Counted from the first letter of the stretch, positions 17,784 through 27,327 are shown. The stretch: DNA of 64,000 nucleotides from Nocardioides sp. zg-1230 (GCF_013155335.1 NZ_JABJQZ010000009.1:62001-126000), one strand, 5' to 3'. Numbers and translations: made by a program. Notes: generated by a model not told the origin, from the sequence alone.

Positions 17784-18554
17784 TCAGGCTGCGGTCCAGC
17801 CGCCGTCGAGGGAGAGCGAGGACCCGGTCATCGAGGTCGCGGCCGGGCTGCACAGGAAGGCCACCGCGTCGGCGACCTCCTCGGGCTCGACGAGCCGCTT
17901 GAGCGGGGTGCGGGCGAGCAGGACGGTGTCGAGGACCTCGTCCTCCGCGATGCCGTGGGAGCGGGCCTGGTCGGCGAGCTGCCCCTCGACCAGCGGTGTG
18001 CGGACGTAGCCGGGGCACACGGTGTTGCTCGTGACGCCCTTGTCGGCCGCCTCGAGCGCGATGACCTTCGAGAGGCCCTCGAGCCCGTGCTTGGCGCTGA
18101 CGTAGGCCGACTTGTAGGCCGACGCGCGGTGGCCGTGCACGCTGGAGACGTGGACCAGCCGGCCCCAGCCCCGGGCGTACATGCCCGGCAGGACGCGGCG
18201 CGCGAGCAGGAACGGCGCGTGCAGCATCAGCGCGTGGATGGTGCGGAACCGCTCGGGATCGAACTCCTCGACCGGGGCGACGTGCTGGATGCCGGCGTTG
18301 TTGACGAGGATGTCGACGTCGAGGTCGAGGTGGGTGATCGCCGCCTCGTCGGTGAGGTCGACGACGTGGGGCGTGCCGTGCACCTGCGCGGCGACCTTGG
18401 CGACACCCTCGTCGTCGCGGTCGAGCAGATGGACCTCGGCGCCGGCCGCGGCGAGCCTGGCGGCGACTGCCGCGCCGATGCCGCTGGCGGCACCGGTCAC
18501 CAGGGCCCGCCGTCCGGTGAGGGCGGGCGGCGCGGAGGGGGTGGCGGTGGTCAT
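17784..18554 (-). CDS. 3-hydroxybutyrate dehydrogenase (SDR family)
   Basis: 256 residues. It is predicted to oxidise (R)-3-hydroxybutyrate to acetoacetate with NAD. The Rossmann motif GAASGIG is at 21-27, NNAGIQHVAP carries the NNAG motif, and the catalytic Ser (VHVSSVHG) and YVSAK are present. The segment SVHGHRASAYKSAYVSAKHG is typical of bacterial 3-hydroxybutyrate dehydrogenases, as is the end TGSSLSLDGGWTA. It appears to be the first gene of an operon with the MHS transporter. Confidence 0.88.
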   Translation of the reverse strand: MTTATPSAPPALTGRRALVTGAASGIGAAVAARLAAAGAEVHLLDRDDEGVAKVAAQVHGTPHVVDLTDEAAITHLDLDVDILVNNAGIQHVAPVEEFDPERFRTIHALMLHAPFLLARRVLPGMYARGWGRLVHVSSVHGHRASAYKSAYVSAKHGLEGLSKVIALEAADKGVTSNTVCPGYVRTPLVEGQLADQARSHGIAEDEVLDTVLLARTPLKRLVEPEEVADAVAFLCSPAATSMTGSSLSLDGGWTAA

Positions 18555-18567
18555 GGGCCTCACCGTA
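18555..18567 (-). promoter_or_regulatory. Candidate leaderless -10 of the hydroxybutyrate operon
   Basis: On the minus strand TACGGT (18562-18567) is followed by seven bases and the ATG at 18554, with no Shine-Dalgarno sequence. Confidence 0.4.
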
Positions 18568-18652
18568 GGGAGCGGAGTGACGCACGGCACATGGCCAGGG
18601 GCACCACAGTTGGATGCTAACCATGTGTCGGCGCCCCACTCCCGGGCGTCGG

Positions 18653-20517
18653 TCAGCCGTCCTGCAGGCGCGCGAGGCGGAGCGCGAGCTGGAGGTCGAG
18701 GGACCGCTCGGGCTCGCGCCAACCGGCCCCGAGGAGCTCGCCGACCCGCTCGAGCCGCTGCGTCACGGTGTTGGGGTGGACGTGCAGGGCGCTCGCCGTG
18801 TCCTTGAGGTGGCCGCCGCTGGCGAACCACTCCTCCAGGGTGGCCACCAGGCCGGTCCTCCGACGCTCGTCCCAGGCACGCACCGGCCCGATCGTCGCCT
18901 CGATGAACGCGGTGACGTGCTCGCGGTCGTTGTCGCCGAGCAGCAGGCGCGCGACCCCGAGGCCGGCGGGGTCGCTCACCGCGCCCCGGCGGCCGAGGCG
19001 CACCAACGTGTCGAGGCAGCGCCGCGCCTCGTCGTGAGCCGTCACCAGTCGGTCGCCGTGGAGCGCGTCGCTCGTGCCGGCGACCCCGACGGTCGCCACT
19101 CCCCCCAGCTCGGCAAGCGCGGCCCGTAGGTCGTCCCCGACCTGGCGCGGGTCCTCGCTCGGGACCACCACGACCACGGCGCCGCGGTGCTCGCCGGCGA
19201 GGCCGGAGCTGCGTCGCGCCAGGGCCACGGCGGCCCGGCTCGCGCGATGCCGGTCGGCCCCGTCGACGGTGGCAGCGGCCACGACGACCGGGCCGTCGAG
19301 GCTGGCACTGTGCCGGCTTACGCGGTCGCGCAGCCGCTCCCGCGAGGCGGGGTCGGACTCCAGCAGGTCGGCGAGCAGCTGGCCACCGAGGCGCTCCTCG
19401 GCGTCGGTGACCGAGCGGGCGAAGAGCAGCACCAGTGCGGTGACCAGCGCCCCGCGCTCGAGCGTACGACGACCCGCGAGGTCGAGCGGCTCGTCGCGGC
19501 GCAGGACCAGGTGGCGACGTGCTCGGTGCGGGCGAGGGCGGCCGCGACCAGTCCCGACCCGGTCGCCACCGACCGGCCCGAGGCCACCGCGTCGGCCACC
19601 GCGCCGGCCACCGCCGGGGAGGCGTCCGGCCGGTCCGGTCCGGCGTCCTCCCCCGCCAGCAGCTCCCCGGTCGGCGCCCAGACCGACACCGCGCCACCCA
19701 GCACGCCGGAGAGCACCTCGGCCACCTCGGCGACCCCTCCGCCGCCGATGAGCAGGTCGGTGAGCCGGTCGTGGGCGAGTGCCGCGGCGTCGACCGCCTC
19801 GGTGTGCCGGGTCAGGGAGCGGTTGGCCTCGTCGAGCTCGGCGAAGAGGCGGGCGTTCTCCAGGGCCACCACCGCGTGCGCGGCGAACGACGTGAGGAGG
19901 CTGACCTCCGACTGCGGGAAGCGGCGCACGGACCGGTGCACCGCGAGCAGGGCTCCGATCACGACGCCGTCGAGCACCAGCGGCACCCCGAGGATGGCGC
20001 GGATCTGCTCGCCCGCCACGGCCTCGTCGATGTAGCCCTGGTGGACGAACCGCTCGTCCGCGGCGTAGTCCTCGGTGAAGTAGGCCGCGCCCGTCTGCGC
20101 GACCAGACCCAGCAGACCGGTGCCGAGCGGCAGCCGCAGGGTCTGGAACTCACGGGTCAGCGCCCCGTCGGTGACCTTCATGTAGGACGCGCCGTCGCCC
20201 TCGTCGTTGAGCGAGAGGTAGGTCATGTCGCAGTGCAGCAGCTGGCGCGCGCGGCGCACGATCGCGGCGAGGATCGTGTCGACGTCGCGGATGGCGGTCA
20301 GGTCGGACGCCGTCTCGTAGAGCGCGGACAGCTCCGCCTCCCGCGACCGCATGCGGCTCATCAGGTCGCGCAGCCGGAGGGCGACGTCGTACTCCGTGCG
20401 CAGCCGGGCCGCCTCCGCCTCGTCCGCGCCCGTCTCACGCTGGGCGAGGTGCTCGTCGAAGGCGGTCAGCGGCGCCTCGTCGTAGAGCAGGTCCAGGAAG
20501 GTCGACACGTCGCCCAT
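18653..20517 (-). pseudogene. GAF/PucR-type regulator, interrupted by a one-base frameshift
   Basis: The N-terminal part (from ATG at 20517) has an amphipathic helix and a GAF domain (SALYETASDLTAIRDVDTIL through SLLTSFAAHAVVALENARLF). It reads in frame to about 19512 (ALARTEHVAT) and then becomes nonsense. One frame over, homology resumes at once (LVLRRDEPLDLAGRRTLERG, then LVLLFARSVTDAEERLGGQL) and runs to a PucR-like helix-turn-helix near the end (LHVHPNTVTQRLERVGELLG) and the stop at 18653. Adding one base at the GG of 19510-19511 would restore about 620 codons. It may be a real inactivation or a sequencing error. It sits just upstream of the hydroxybutyrate operon and may once have controlled it. 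Confidence 0.85.
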
Positions 20518-20543
20518 CCTGCCCCGTCGCGGCCTTGCCTGGC

Positions 20544-21716
20544 TCAGCCCTCCCGGGAGACGACCATCTCGCGGTCGCCGTAGACGAGCTTGTCGCCGTC
20601 GACCAGCGAGGCCGGCTTGCCGGGGGCGAGCTGGCGCGAGACGCCCTGGCGCACCAGCACCGTGCCGTTGGTCGAGCCGCGGTCCATGACCACGATCGTC
20701 CCGTCGGGGGCCGGGCCGAACTGGGCGTGCGTCTTCGAGACCGACATGTCGGCCGAGGCCAGCGGGATCAGGTGGGCCACCTGCTCCCCGGCGCGCGGCT
20801 CGGGACGACGCCCGACCAGTGCGAGACCGGCGATCACGAAGCTCTCGCCGTTGTCGAAGTGCACCCGCCAGCGCGGCGGGGCCATCGGCGTCCCCGGCGG
20901 CGGGCCCTGTCGCACCGGCTGCGCGGGCGGCGGCGACCACTGCTGCGGCGGCACCGGCGGCGTCTGCGCGGGTCGGGCCTGCGGCTGCGGCTGGGCGGGT
21001 TGCTGCACGGGTGCGGGAGCCGGGGGCGGGGTCGGAGCGGGGGCCGGAGCGGGCGTGGGCGTCGGGGTCGGTGCCGGTCGCGCGAGGTCGGCGGGGAGGG
21101 GCTGGCGACGCATGGAGTGCTCGGAGCGCTCGGGCGTCCTGACCTGCTCGACCGGCGGGGCCGGCACGAGCCGCATCGCGGTGAGGTTGACGATGTGGCG
21201 CGGGGCGTCGTCGGCAGCGGTGTCGTCGACCTCGACCACGGGACGTACGTCGACGACGACGGTGTGGGCGAGGTGGTCGTGCCAGCCGCGACGCTGCCGG
21301 CCGCGGTCCTCGACGGCCGTCCACGCCAGGGTGGCCACGCCGAGGCCGAAGGTGGGCAGCCCGGCCACGCCGAGCACGAGCGAGCGCAGCAGCGCCGGGC
21401 CGACCCCGATCGGGGTGCCCGTGCCGTGGTGCACCACGCGCAGTCCCGAGACCGCCTTGCCGGGCGACGTGCCGCTGACGCCCAGCACGACGGCGAGCAC
21501 GAGCCAGACCAGCACGGTCGTGCCGGCCACGGCTCCGACGACGGTCCACAGGTCGTCGGAGACGAACAGGGCGGTCGCGACCCCGACCGCGGCGATGAGG
21601 CTCCACGCGAGGAGGCGGTCGACGGCGAAGGCCGCGAATCGCCGTTCGAGCTCGGCGACGGGGTAGGTCATGGCCTGGGGAGCGGCCTGCGGAACGGCCT
21701 GGGGGTGCTGGGTCAC
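20544..21716 (-). CDS. RDD-FHA domain membrane protein
   Basis: 390 residues from GTG at 21716; a longer start at 21767 would overlap the upstream gene by 29 bases. Order: RDD domain with about 3 membrane helices (AAFAVDRLLAW through AWTAVEDRGRQRRGWHDHLA, residues 25-150); a long Pro/Ala linker (about 200-270); a C-terminal FHA domain (about 290-388) with GRRPEPRAGE, SVSKTHAQF and DRGSTNGTVL, the phosphothreonine-binding signatures. It is the last of three genes with FHA and PP2C domains on one strand, so it probably reads Ser/Thr phosphorylation at the membrane. Confidence 0.88.
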   Translation of the reverse strand: MTQHPQAVPQAAPQAMTYPVAELERRFAAFAVDRLLAWSLIAAVGVATALFVSDDLWTVVGAVAGTTVLVWLVLAVVLGVSGTSPGKAVSGLRVVHHGTGTPIGVGPALLRSLVLGVAGLPTFGLGVATLAWTAVEDRGRQRRGWHDHLAHTVVVDVRPVVEVDDTAADDAPRHIVNLTAMRLVPAPPVEQVRTPERSEHSMRRQPLPADLARPAPTPTPTPAPAPAPTPPPAPAPVQQPAQPQPQARPAQTPPVPPQQWSPPPAQPVRQGPPPGTPMAPPRWRVHFDNGESFVIAGLALVGRRPEPRAGEQVAHLIPLASADMSVSKTHAQFGPAPDGTIVVMDRGSTNGTVLVRQGVSRQLAPGKPASLVDGDKLVYGDREMVVSREG

Positions 21717-21738
21717 GGCTGGTCTCGGTGGGTGCTGG

Positions 21739-22833
21739 TCAGGGGTTGGTGACCTGGATGGTGACACCGTCGCCGAGGTCGAGGACGGCGCCGGGGATCA
21801 GGCTGACGGCGATGCCGGGCTTGAGCTCCTCGGGGTCGAGACCGGGCTGGGCCAGCACGGTGCCGTTGGTGGAGCCGAGGTCGGTGGCGATGGCGGAGCC
21901 GTGGTCGGCACCGGCCCCCGGCCTGATCTCGAGGTGGGTGGAGGAGATCTCCTGGTGCGGGCTGGGGACCGTGACGACGTGCGGCTGGTCATGGGAGGCG
22001 AAGCGACGGGCCTCGGGGGCGCGCCCCACGAGCACGGTGCGGTCGACGGCCACCACGTCACCGGTGGAGAAGACCAGCGAGGCGACCGGCTGCGCGACCA
22101 CGTCGGGCGCGATCTCCTGGCCGGGGATGGGTGGGCGCTCGAAGTCGGCGACCGGGGCGCCCACCTGCGTCTGGCCGTCGCGGTCGGACCAGTCGTCCGC
22201 GACGACCGGGGTCTCGCCCGTCGGGGTCGGGTCGTCCTCCGGCGAGCCGAACTGCATCGGCGCGGCGGGGGCCTCGAGGTCGGTCACGGACGAGCGCTCC
22301 GGCTCGGCGTCCGGGGTCGGACCCGGCTCGGGCTCCGGCTCGGCGTCCGCGGCGGGAGCGACGGCGGGCTCCCCTGCGGCGGGCTCCTCGACGGAGACGG
22401 GTGCGGACGGCGTCCCGAACTCGACGGCCGAGACCCGGGCCAGGCCGGGGGTGAGGCGGTGGTCGGCGGATCCCTCACCGTTGAGCGTCACCCGGACGCT
22501 GGTGACGCCGGCCAGGACCTGCTCGGCCCACGTGGTGCCGGGCGCGGCGCTGAGGATCTCCTCGCCACCCGTCGATGAGACGGTCGCCGTCGGCGCACCG
22601 CGCACGATCAGTCGGGTCGAGTCGTCGTCGTGGGCGACGAGGGCGAAGTGGTCGAGGGAGGACAGGCCGCCCGCGAGGAGGGCGTCGAGCAGGGCCTCGG
22701 CCCCGGCGCCGGAGTCGGCGAGGTCCCACAACGTGGCCACCCGGCCGCGCTGGCTGCCCGGCAGCAGGACCGTCACCCGGTCGCCGACCACGGCGTACCA
22801 GTCCCCCGGCGCGAACCTGGCCTCAGTGCTCAC
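21739..22833 (-). CDS. FHA domain protein
   Basis: 364 residues from GTG at 22833, overlapping the PP2C stop. Residues 1-150 form a globular part that I do not recognise, opening FAPGDWYAVVGDRVTVLLPG. An acidic Pro/Glu/Ala linker follows (about 155-235), then a C-terminal FHA domain with VDRTVLVGRAPEAR, HQEISSTHLEIR and TDLGSTNGTVL, the Gly-Arg, Ser-x-x-His and Asn-Gly phosphothreonine pocket residues. It lies between a PP2C phosphatase and an RDD-FHA gene, consistent with a phosphosignalling operon. A similar first domain may be found in other FHA/PP2C clusters. Confidence 0.85.
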   Translation of the reverse strand: MSTEARFAPGDWYAVVGDRVTVLLPGSQRGRVATLWDLADSGAGAEALLDALLAGGLSSLDHFALVAHDDDSTRLIVRGAPTATVSSTGGEEILSAAPGTTWAEQVLAGVTSVRVTLNGEGSADHRLTPGLARVSAVEFGTPSAPVSVEEPAAGEPAVAPAADAEPEPEPGPTPDAEPERSSVTDLEAPAAPMQFGSPEDDPTPTGETPVVADDWSDRDGQTQVGAPVADFERPPIPGQEIAPDVVAQPVASLVFSTGDVVAVDRTVLVGRAPEARRFASHDQPHVVTVPSPHQEISSTHLEIRPGAGADHGSAIATDLGSTNGTVLAQPGLDPEELKPGIAVSLIPGAVLDLGDGVTIQVTNP

Positions 22834-23645
22834 AGTCGTCCCCCCAGCTTGGATTCGAGACTCTCGAGCTGGCGCCGGGAGTCGTAGGTCGCGTCCTTCA
22901 CCAATCCCACCACATCGATGACGACCGCCGTGGCGTTGTCGCGACCTCCGGCGGCCACCGCCGCGCGCACCAGCGCGTCGGCCGCGTCGCGCGGATCGGC
23001 GACGGACTCGAGGATCTCCTCGATCTCCTCGTCCTCGATCATCCCGGTCACGCCGTCGCTGCAGAGCAGGAGGCGTTCGACCGACCCCAGGGGCAGGAGG
23101 AAGAAGTCGGGCTGGATGCCCTCCGGGCTGCCGAGCGCCCGGGTGATGACGTGCCGCTCGGGGTGGACCGAGGCCTCCTCGGCCGTGATGTGGCCCGAGT
23201 CGATCAGCTCCTGGACCACCGAGTGGTCCACGCTCACCTGCTCGAGGCGACTCTCGACGATGCGGTAGATGCGCGAGTCGCCGAGGTTGGCCAGGAGCCA
23301 CTTGGTGGTGCCGTCGTCGACGACGAGGACCGCCACGACCGCGGTGGTGCCGGCGTGCCAGCCGGGGTGGAGCGCGCGGTGGGCGTCGCCGTAGTCGACG
23401 ATCCGCGCCTGCGCACGGGCGAAGGCGTCGGCGACCAGCTCGGCACCTCGCCGGGGGTCGTAGGACTCGGCGAGGCGCTGGAACTCCTCGACGACCATCT
23501 GGCTCGCGACGTCGCCGCCGGAGTGGCCGCCCATGCCGTCGGCGACCACGAACACGGGAGGGGCGACGAGGTAGGAGTCCTCGTTGACCTTCCGCACCAG
23601 TCCGACGTCGGTCGACGCCCCGTGATGCAGATCAACGTCCAGCAT
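22830..23645 (-). CDS. PP2C-family Ser/Thr protein phosphatase
   Basis: 271 residues from ATG at 23645 with GAAGAGGG five bases upstream. Motifs in order: STDVGLVRKVNEDSYL, VFVVADGMGGHSGGDVAS (metal-binding Asp and Gly), WLLANLGDSRIYRI, LLLCSDGVTGMIEDEEI and GGRDNATAVVIDV. All metal-ligand aspartates are present, so it should be active. It is cytoplasmic, with no membrane segment. It would reverse the phosphorylation read by the two downstream FHA proteins. No Ser/Thr kinase gene is present in the window. Confidence 0.93.
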   Translation of the reverse strand: MLDVDLHHGASTDVGLVRKVNEDSYLVAPPVFVVADGMGGHSGGDVASQMVVEEFQRLAESYDPRRGAELVADAFARAQARIVDYGDAHRALHPGWHAGTTAVVAVLVVDDGTTKWLLANLGDSRIYRIVESRLEQVSVDHSVVQELIDSGHITAEEASVHPERHVITRALGSPEGIQPDFFLLPLGSVERLLLCSDGVTGMIEDEEIEEILESVADPRDAADALVRAAVAAGGRDNATAVVIDVVGLVKDATYDSRRQLESLESKLGGRL

Positions 23646-23700
23646 GTCGGCCCTCTTCGCCCCGTGTCGAGATGTGGGGCCGCGGTGCCGGCCCGGCGAG

Positions 23701-23713
23701 TAGCGTAAGAGGG
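23701..23713 (+). promoter_or_regulatory. Candidate -10 of the helicase-associated gene
   Basis: TAGCGT at 23701-23706, seven bases (AAGAGGG, which could also act as a weak ribosome binding site), then ATG at 23714. Confidence 0.4.
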
Positions 23714-25984
23714 ATGTCCAGTTCAGCGCGGACGACACCCGCACGCACCCTCGCCGACCAGCTGCGCAGCTGGCCGGACGAGCGGCTCGTGGCGCTGCTC
23801 AGGGCCCGTCCGGATCTCGCCACACCCGCCCCTCAGGATTCCTCGCAGCTGGCCTCGCGGGCTGCCACGCGCTCATCGATCCATCGCGCCCTCGACGGCC
23901 TGGACCGCCTCGAGCTTTCCGTGCTTGATGCCCTTCTGGTTGCAGGTCAAACCACTTCCGCCGACCTGATCTCGATCGTGCACGCCGACGAGGCCCGCAC
24001 GGCTGCGGCCCTGCAGCGCCTGCTCGACCTGGCCCTCGCCTGGGAGGCGCCCGGCGGCGTGCGCGCGCTCACCGGTGTGGCCGACGCGATGCGGGGCATG
24101 CCGGGCCTGGTCAGCGGCCTGCGACCCTCCAGTCCCGAGCCCGCGCCGCCCGACGAGGTGGCGGCGCGGATCGCCGAGCTCACCCCGGCCGCGACCGCCC
24201 TGCTGCGCCACGTCGACGACCACGGCGGGGAGGGCACGACCGGTTCGGCGCGACGCACCGTGTCGCCGACGGAGGCCCGGTCGCCGGCCGAGGAGCTGAT
24301 CAGCAGGCGCCTGCTCGTGCCCCGCGAGGGTGACGCCGTCGTGCTGCCGGGCGAGGTGGGCCTCGCCCTCCGCGGCGGTCGCACCACCCTGGAGCCGGTC
24401 GACGAGGTGCCTCCGCTGGCCACCGCGTCGCGCGACGCCTCGCTGGTCGCCCGGACGGCCGCGGGTGCGGCCTTCGACGTCGTACGACGCGTGGAGCTGC
24501 TGCTCGACCACTGGGGCGTGCAGCCGCCGAGCGTCCTGCGCAGCGGCGGGCTCGCCGTCCGCGACCTCAAGGCGGTGGCCCGCGAGCTGCACGTCGACGA
24601 GCCGGGGGCGGCCCTGGTCGTGGAGGTGGCGCTGACCGCCGGTCTCGTCGCGGAGGCGGCCGACACCGACGGCACCCCCTCCTGGTTGCCCACCGACGAC
24701 TTCGACGTCTGGTCCGGCCTGCCGCTCGCGGAGCGGTGGGCCCGCCTGGTGGGCGGGTGGCTGACCAGCAGCCGGGTGCCGTCGTTGGTGGGGTCGCGCG
24801 ACCCCGCCGGCAAGTCCTGGAACGCGCTCGCCCCCGAGCTCTCCAGCGGGCTCGCCGAGGAGGCCCGGCGGCTGGCGCTGCAGGTGCTGGCCGAGGTGCC
24901 CGACGGCGAGGTGCTCGCCGTGGGCACGGGCATCGCGTCGCTCGTGCAGCGCGTCGCCTGGCTGCGTCCGCGCCGCCCCACGGTCTTCGCCGACCTGGTC
25001 ACCGCTGCGCTGTCGGAGGCGGCGGCGCTCGGGGTCACCGGCGCAGGAGGTCTCCCGTCCAGCGGTCGGCACGTCGCGGCGGGTGACCTGCCGGCGGCCG
25101 CCGAGGCGATCGCTCCCCACCTCCCCCGCCCGGTCGACCACGTCCTCCTCCAGGCCGACCTCACGGCCGTCGCCCCGGGTCCGCTCGAGACCGAGGTGGC
25201 CCGCCGCCTGCACCTGCTCGCCGACGTGGAGTCGCGCGGCGGCGCGACGGTCTACCGCTTCACCTCCGGCTCGCTGCGCCGCGGCTTCGACGCGGGGTTG
25301 TCGAGCGGTGAGGTGCGCGAGTTCCTCAGCACGGTGTCGCACACGCCGGTCCCCCAGCCGCTGGAGTTCTTGGTCGACGACGTCGCCCGCACCTTCGGCA
25401 CCGTGCGGGTCGGGCACGCCGAGGCGTTCCTGCGCGCCGACGACGAGGCCGCCCTGGCCGCCCTCGTGCACGACCCACGGGGGCGGAGCCTGGGGCTGCG
25501 CCTGCTCGCCCCGACGGTCGCCATCGCCACCTCGCCACTCGACGTCCTGCTGCCCCGGCTCCGCGAGCTGGGTGCCGCCCCGGTCGTCGAGGCGGCCGAC
25601 GGCACCGTCCGGGTGAGCCGCCCCGACCTGCAGCGCGCCCGCACCCGTCGCGGCCGCCGGCCCGCCGGCGCGGTGGCGGCGCGGCAGGCGGCGCAGGTCC
25701 AGGCCGTGGCGACGGCCATCCGCGTGGGCGACCGGGCCGAGTCGTCCCGGCCGGCCAGCGCCGAGGCGACCACGACCCCCTCCGGCGCGCTGGCCGCCCT
25801 GCGGGAGGCCATCGAGGCAGGCAGCACCGTGGTCATCGGCTACGTCGACAACCACGGCGCCAACGGCGAGCGCGTCGTCGACCCGCGCCGCCTCGACGGC
25901 GGTCGGCTGTCGGCGTACGACCACCGTGCCGACGACGTCCGCGAGTTCGCCGTGCACCGCATCACGGGCGTACGACACGCCTGA
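23714..25984 (+). CDS. Helicase-associated protein with C-terminal WYL-like domain (Rv0862c-like)
   Basis: 756 residues. There is no Walker motif. It is a long helical, winged-helix-rich protein (SIHRALDGLDRLELSVLDAL; DHVLLQADLTAVAPGPLETE, a characteristic segment of the XPB-associated family). It ends in a WYL-like module (EAGSTVVIGYVDNHGANGER to AYDHRADDVREFAVHRITGV). The mycobacterial relative lies beside the XPB gene, and here XPB is only 1.3 kb downstream. A role with the helicase in DNA repair is inferred from that linkage. It is divergent from the PP2C gene. Confidence 0.85.
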   Translation: MSSSARTTPARTLADQLRSWPDERLVALLRARPDLATPAPQDSSQLASRAATRSSIHRALDGLDRLELSVLDALLVAGQTTSADLISIVHADEARTAAALQRLLDLALAWEAPGGVRALTGVADAMRGMPGLVSGLRPSSPEPAPPDEVAARIAELTPAATALLRHVDDHGGEGTTGSARRTVSPTEARSPAEELISRRLLVPREGDAVVLPGEVGLALRGGRTTLEPVDEVPPLATASRDASLVARTAAGAAFDVVRRVELLLDHWGVQPPSVLRSGGLAVRDLKAVARELHVDEPGAALVVEVALTAGLVAEAADTDGTPSWLPTDDFDVWSGLPLAERWARLVGGWLTSSRVPSLVGSRDPAGKSWNALAPELSSGLAEEARRLALQVLAEVPDGEVLAVGTGIASLVQRVAWLRPRRPTVFADLVTAALSEAAALGVTGAGGLPSSGRHVAAGDLPAAAEAIAPHLPRPVDHVLLQADLTAVAPGPLETEVARRLHLLADVESRGGATVYRFTSGSLRRGFDAGLSSGEVREFLSTVSHTPVPQPLEFLVDDVARTFGTVRVGHAEAFLRADDEAALAALVHDPRGRSLGLRLLAPTVAIATSPLDVLLPRLRELGAAPVVEAADGTVRVSRPDLQRARTRRGRRPAGAVAARQAAQVQAVATAIRVGDRAESSRPASAEATTTPSGALAALREAIEAGSTVVIGYVDNHGANGERVVDPRRLDGGRLSAYDHRADDVREFAVHRITGVRHA

Positions 25985-26005
25985 CCGCCTGCGTGGCCGC
26001 CTCCG

Positions 26006-26017
26006 TACACTTGAAAG
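26006..26017 (+). promoter_or_regulatory. Candidate leaderless -10 of the CGNR gene
   Basis: TACACT at 26006-26011, six bases, then ATG at 26018. No convincing ribosome binding site. Confidence 0.4.
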
Positions 26018-26545
26018 ATGGACTTCATCCGGTACGCCGAGCGCGCGGCCGCGCTCGTCAACGCCGACCTGCACGACGAGGAGGCGCTGCGCGAGCACCT
26101 CGCCGGCCGCTCCTGGCTGCACCGCTCGGTGGTCGCGGGTGACGTCGAGTCCGTGCAGACGTTCCAGGCAGCGCTACGGCCCGTGTTCGAGGCCTCGGAC
26201 GCCGACGACGTGGCGCTCGTCGTGAGCTCGATCAACGACCTGCTCGCCGAGCACCCCGTCACGCCGATGATCTCCGACCACGACCCCGACAACCTCCACA
26301 TGCACGTGGCCAACCGGGCAGCGTCGGTCGCCGAGCTGCTGATCGGCGAGGCACTGATGGGGCTGGCCAACCTCGTCTGCGACCTCGGCGCCACCCGGCT
26401 CGGCACGTGCTCGGAGCCCCGGTGCGACCACGTCTTCGTCGACACCTCCCCCAACCAGTCGCGCCGCTACTGCTCCGACCGCTGCTCCTCGCGCGCCAAC
26501 GTGGCGGCGTTCCGGGCACGACAGAAGGCCGGAGCCGCGAGCTGA
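26018..26545 (+). CDS. CGNR zinc-finger / ABATE-domain protein
   Basis: 175 residues. An N-terminal helical ABATE-like domain (AERAAALVNADLHDEEALRE through DHDPDNLHMHVANRAASVAE) precedes a C-terminal zinc finger: GTCSEPRCDHVFVDTSPN, then RRYCSDRCSSRANVAAFRAR, with four cysteines. The name-giving CGNR tetrad reads CSSR here. The fold is thought to bind DNA, probably as a stress-linked transcription regulator. It is flanked by the two XPB-linked genes but transcribed from its own leaderless-type promoter. Confidence 0.88.
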   Translation: MDFIRYAERAAALVNADLHDEEALREHLAGRSWLHRSVVAGDVESVQTFQAALRPVFEASDADDVALVVSSINDLLAEHPVTPMISDHDPDNLHMHVANRAASVAELLIGEALMGLANLVCDLGATRLGTCSEPRCDHVFVDTSPNQSRRYCSDRCSSRANVAAFRARQKAGAAS

Positions 26546-26555
26546 CCCGACGCGC

Positions 26556-27260
26556 TCAGCGCGGGAGGACGTGGAAGTCGACGAGCAGGGCCACGGGCAT
26601 GCCGTGGCGGTTGCGTCCGATCATTGCCTCGTAGCCGTAGGGCCCGTCGCCGGGATCGACCCAGGCGCCGATCACGTCCCCGTCCACCTCGACCGGACGC
26701 AGGCCGTCGGGGACGTAGGGCCATGCCAGCTCGCCGGCCAGCTCGACCAGGTCGTCGACCCGGTCGCCGGCGACGAAGGCGGCGCACCCCTTGTCGATCG
26801 ACAGGCGGAGGTCGCCGGGCATCGTCACCCAGTCGGCGACGCGCTCGAGACGCCCGACCACCGCCGCGCCACATGTCACGCGCTCGCCGGCGGGCGTCTC
26901 ACGCCGCAGGACCGCCGCCTCCACCGGCTGCTCCTCGCCGCGCAGCTCCACGCGCACGTCGATCCCCTGCCACTCGAGCGACATCGGGTCGAGGGCAGCG
27001 ACCGCACCGTGCGGGGTGCGGATGGGCGCGGAGACGAGCCGCTCGACCACGAGCTCGGCACCGCCCGGGGTCCGCACCGTGCCGCCGTACGGCAGCAGCT
27101 CGGCGGTCGTCATGCCCGACCTCAGCAGCGGGACGGGTCGGTCCTCGACCTCCTCCCCGGCGCTGAGCGGGCCGACTGCGTGGCCCCAGTCGTCGGGCAG
27201 ACCGGCCGAGCGCTTGATGTCCGCGACCACCGCGGCGTACCACTCCAGCTCGTCGCCCAC
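26556..27260 (-). CDS. Conserved hypothetical protein, possibly DUF4241
   Basis: 234 residues from GTG at 27260, preceded by a GAGGGG ribosome binding site. It is a soluble, beta-rich protein. The second half resembles DUF4241 proteins: LSIDKGCAAFVAGDRVDDLV, then a Gly/Tyr-rich turn and GRNRHGMPVALLVDFHVLPR, the usual end of that family. The N-terminal half (residues 1-90) I do not recognise. It stands antisense between the CGNR and XPB genes, 10 bases from the CGNR stop. Function unknown. Confidence 0.65.
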   Translation of the reverse strand: MGDELEWYAAVVADIKRSAGLPDDWGHAVGPLSAGEEVEDRPVPLLRSGMTTAELLPYGGTVRTPGGAELVVERLVSAPIRTPHGAVAALDPMSLEWQGIDVRVELRGEEQPVEAAVLRRETPAGERVTCGAAVVGRLERVADWVTMPGDLRLSIDKGCAAFVAGDRVDDLVELAGELAWPYVPDGLRPVEVDGDVIGAWVDPGDGPYGYEAMIGRNRHGMPVALLVDFHVLPR

Positions 27261-27315
27261 CGAGTCCCCCCTCGTCGTCTGCGCGATGGTGGCACAGGCG
27301 ACTGGGTGCCGTCCG

Positions 27316-27327
27316 TAGAATCGTGTG
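27316..27327 (+). promoter_or_regulatory. Candidate leaderless -10 of the XPB helicase gene
   Basis: TAGAAT at 27316-27321, near the TATAAT consensus, then six bases to GTG at 27328. This spacing favours the second of two tandem GTG codons as the start. Confidence 0.45.
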
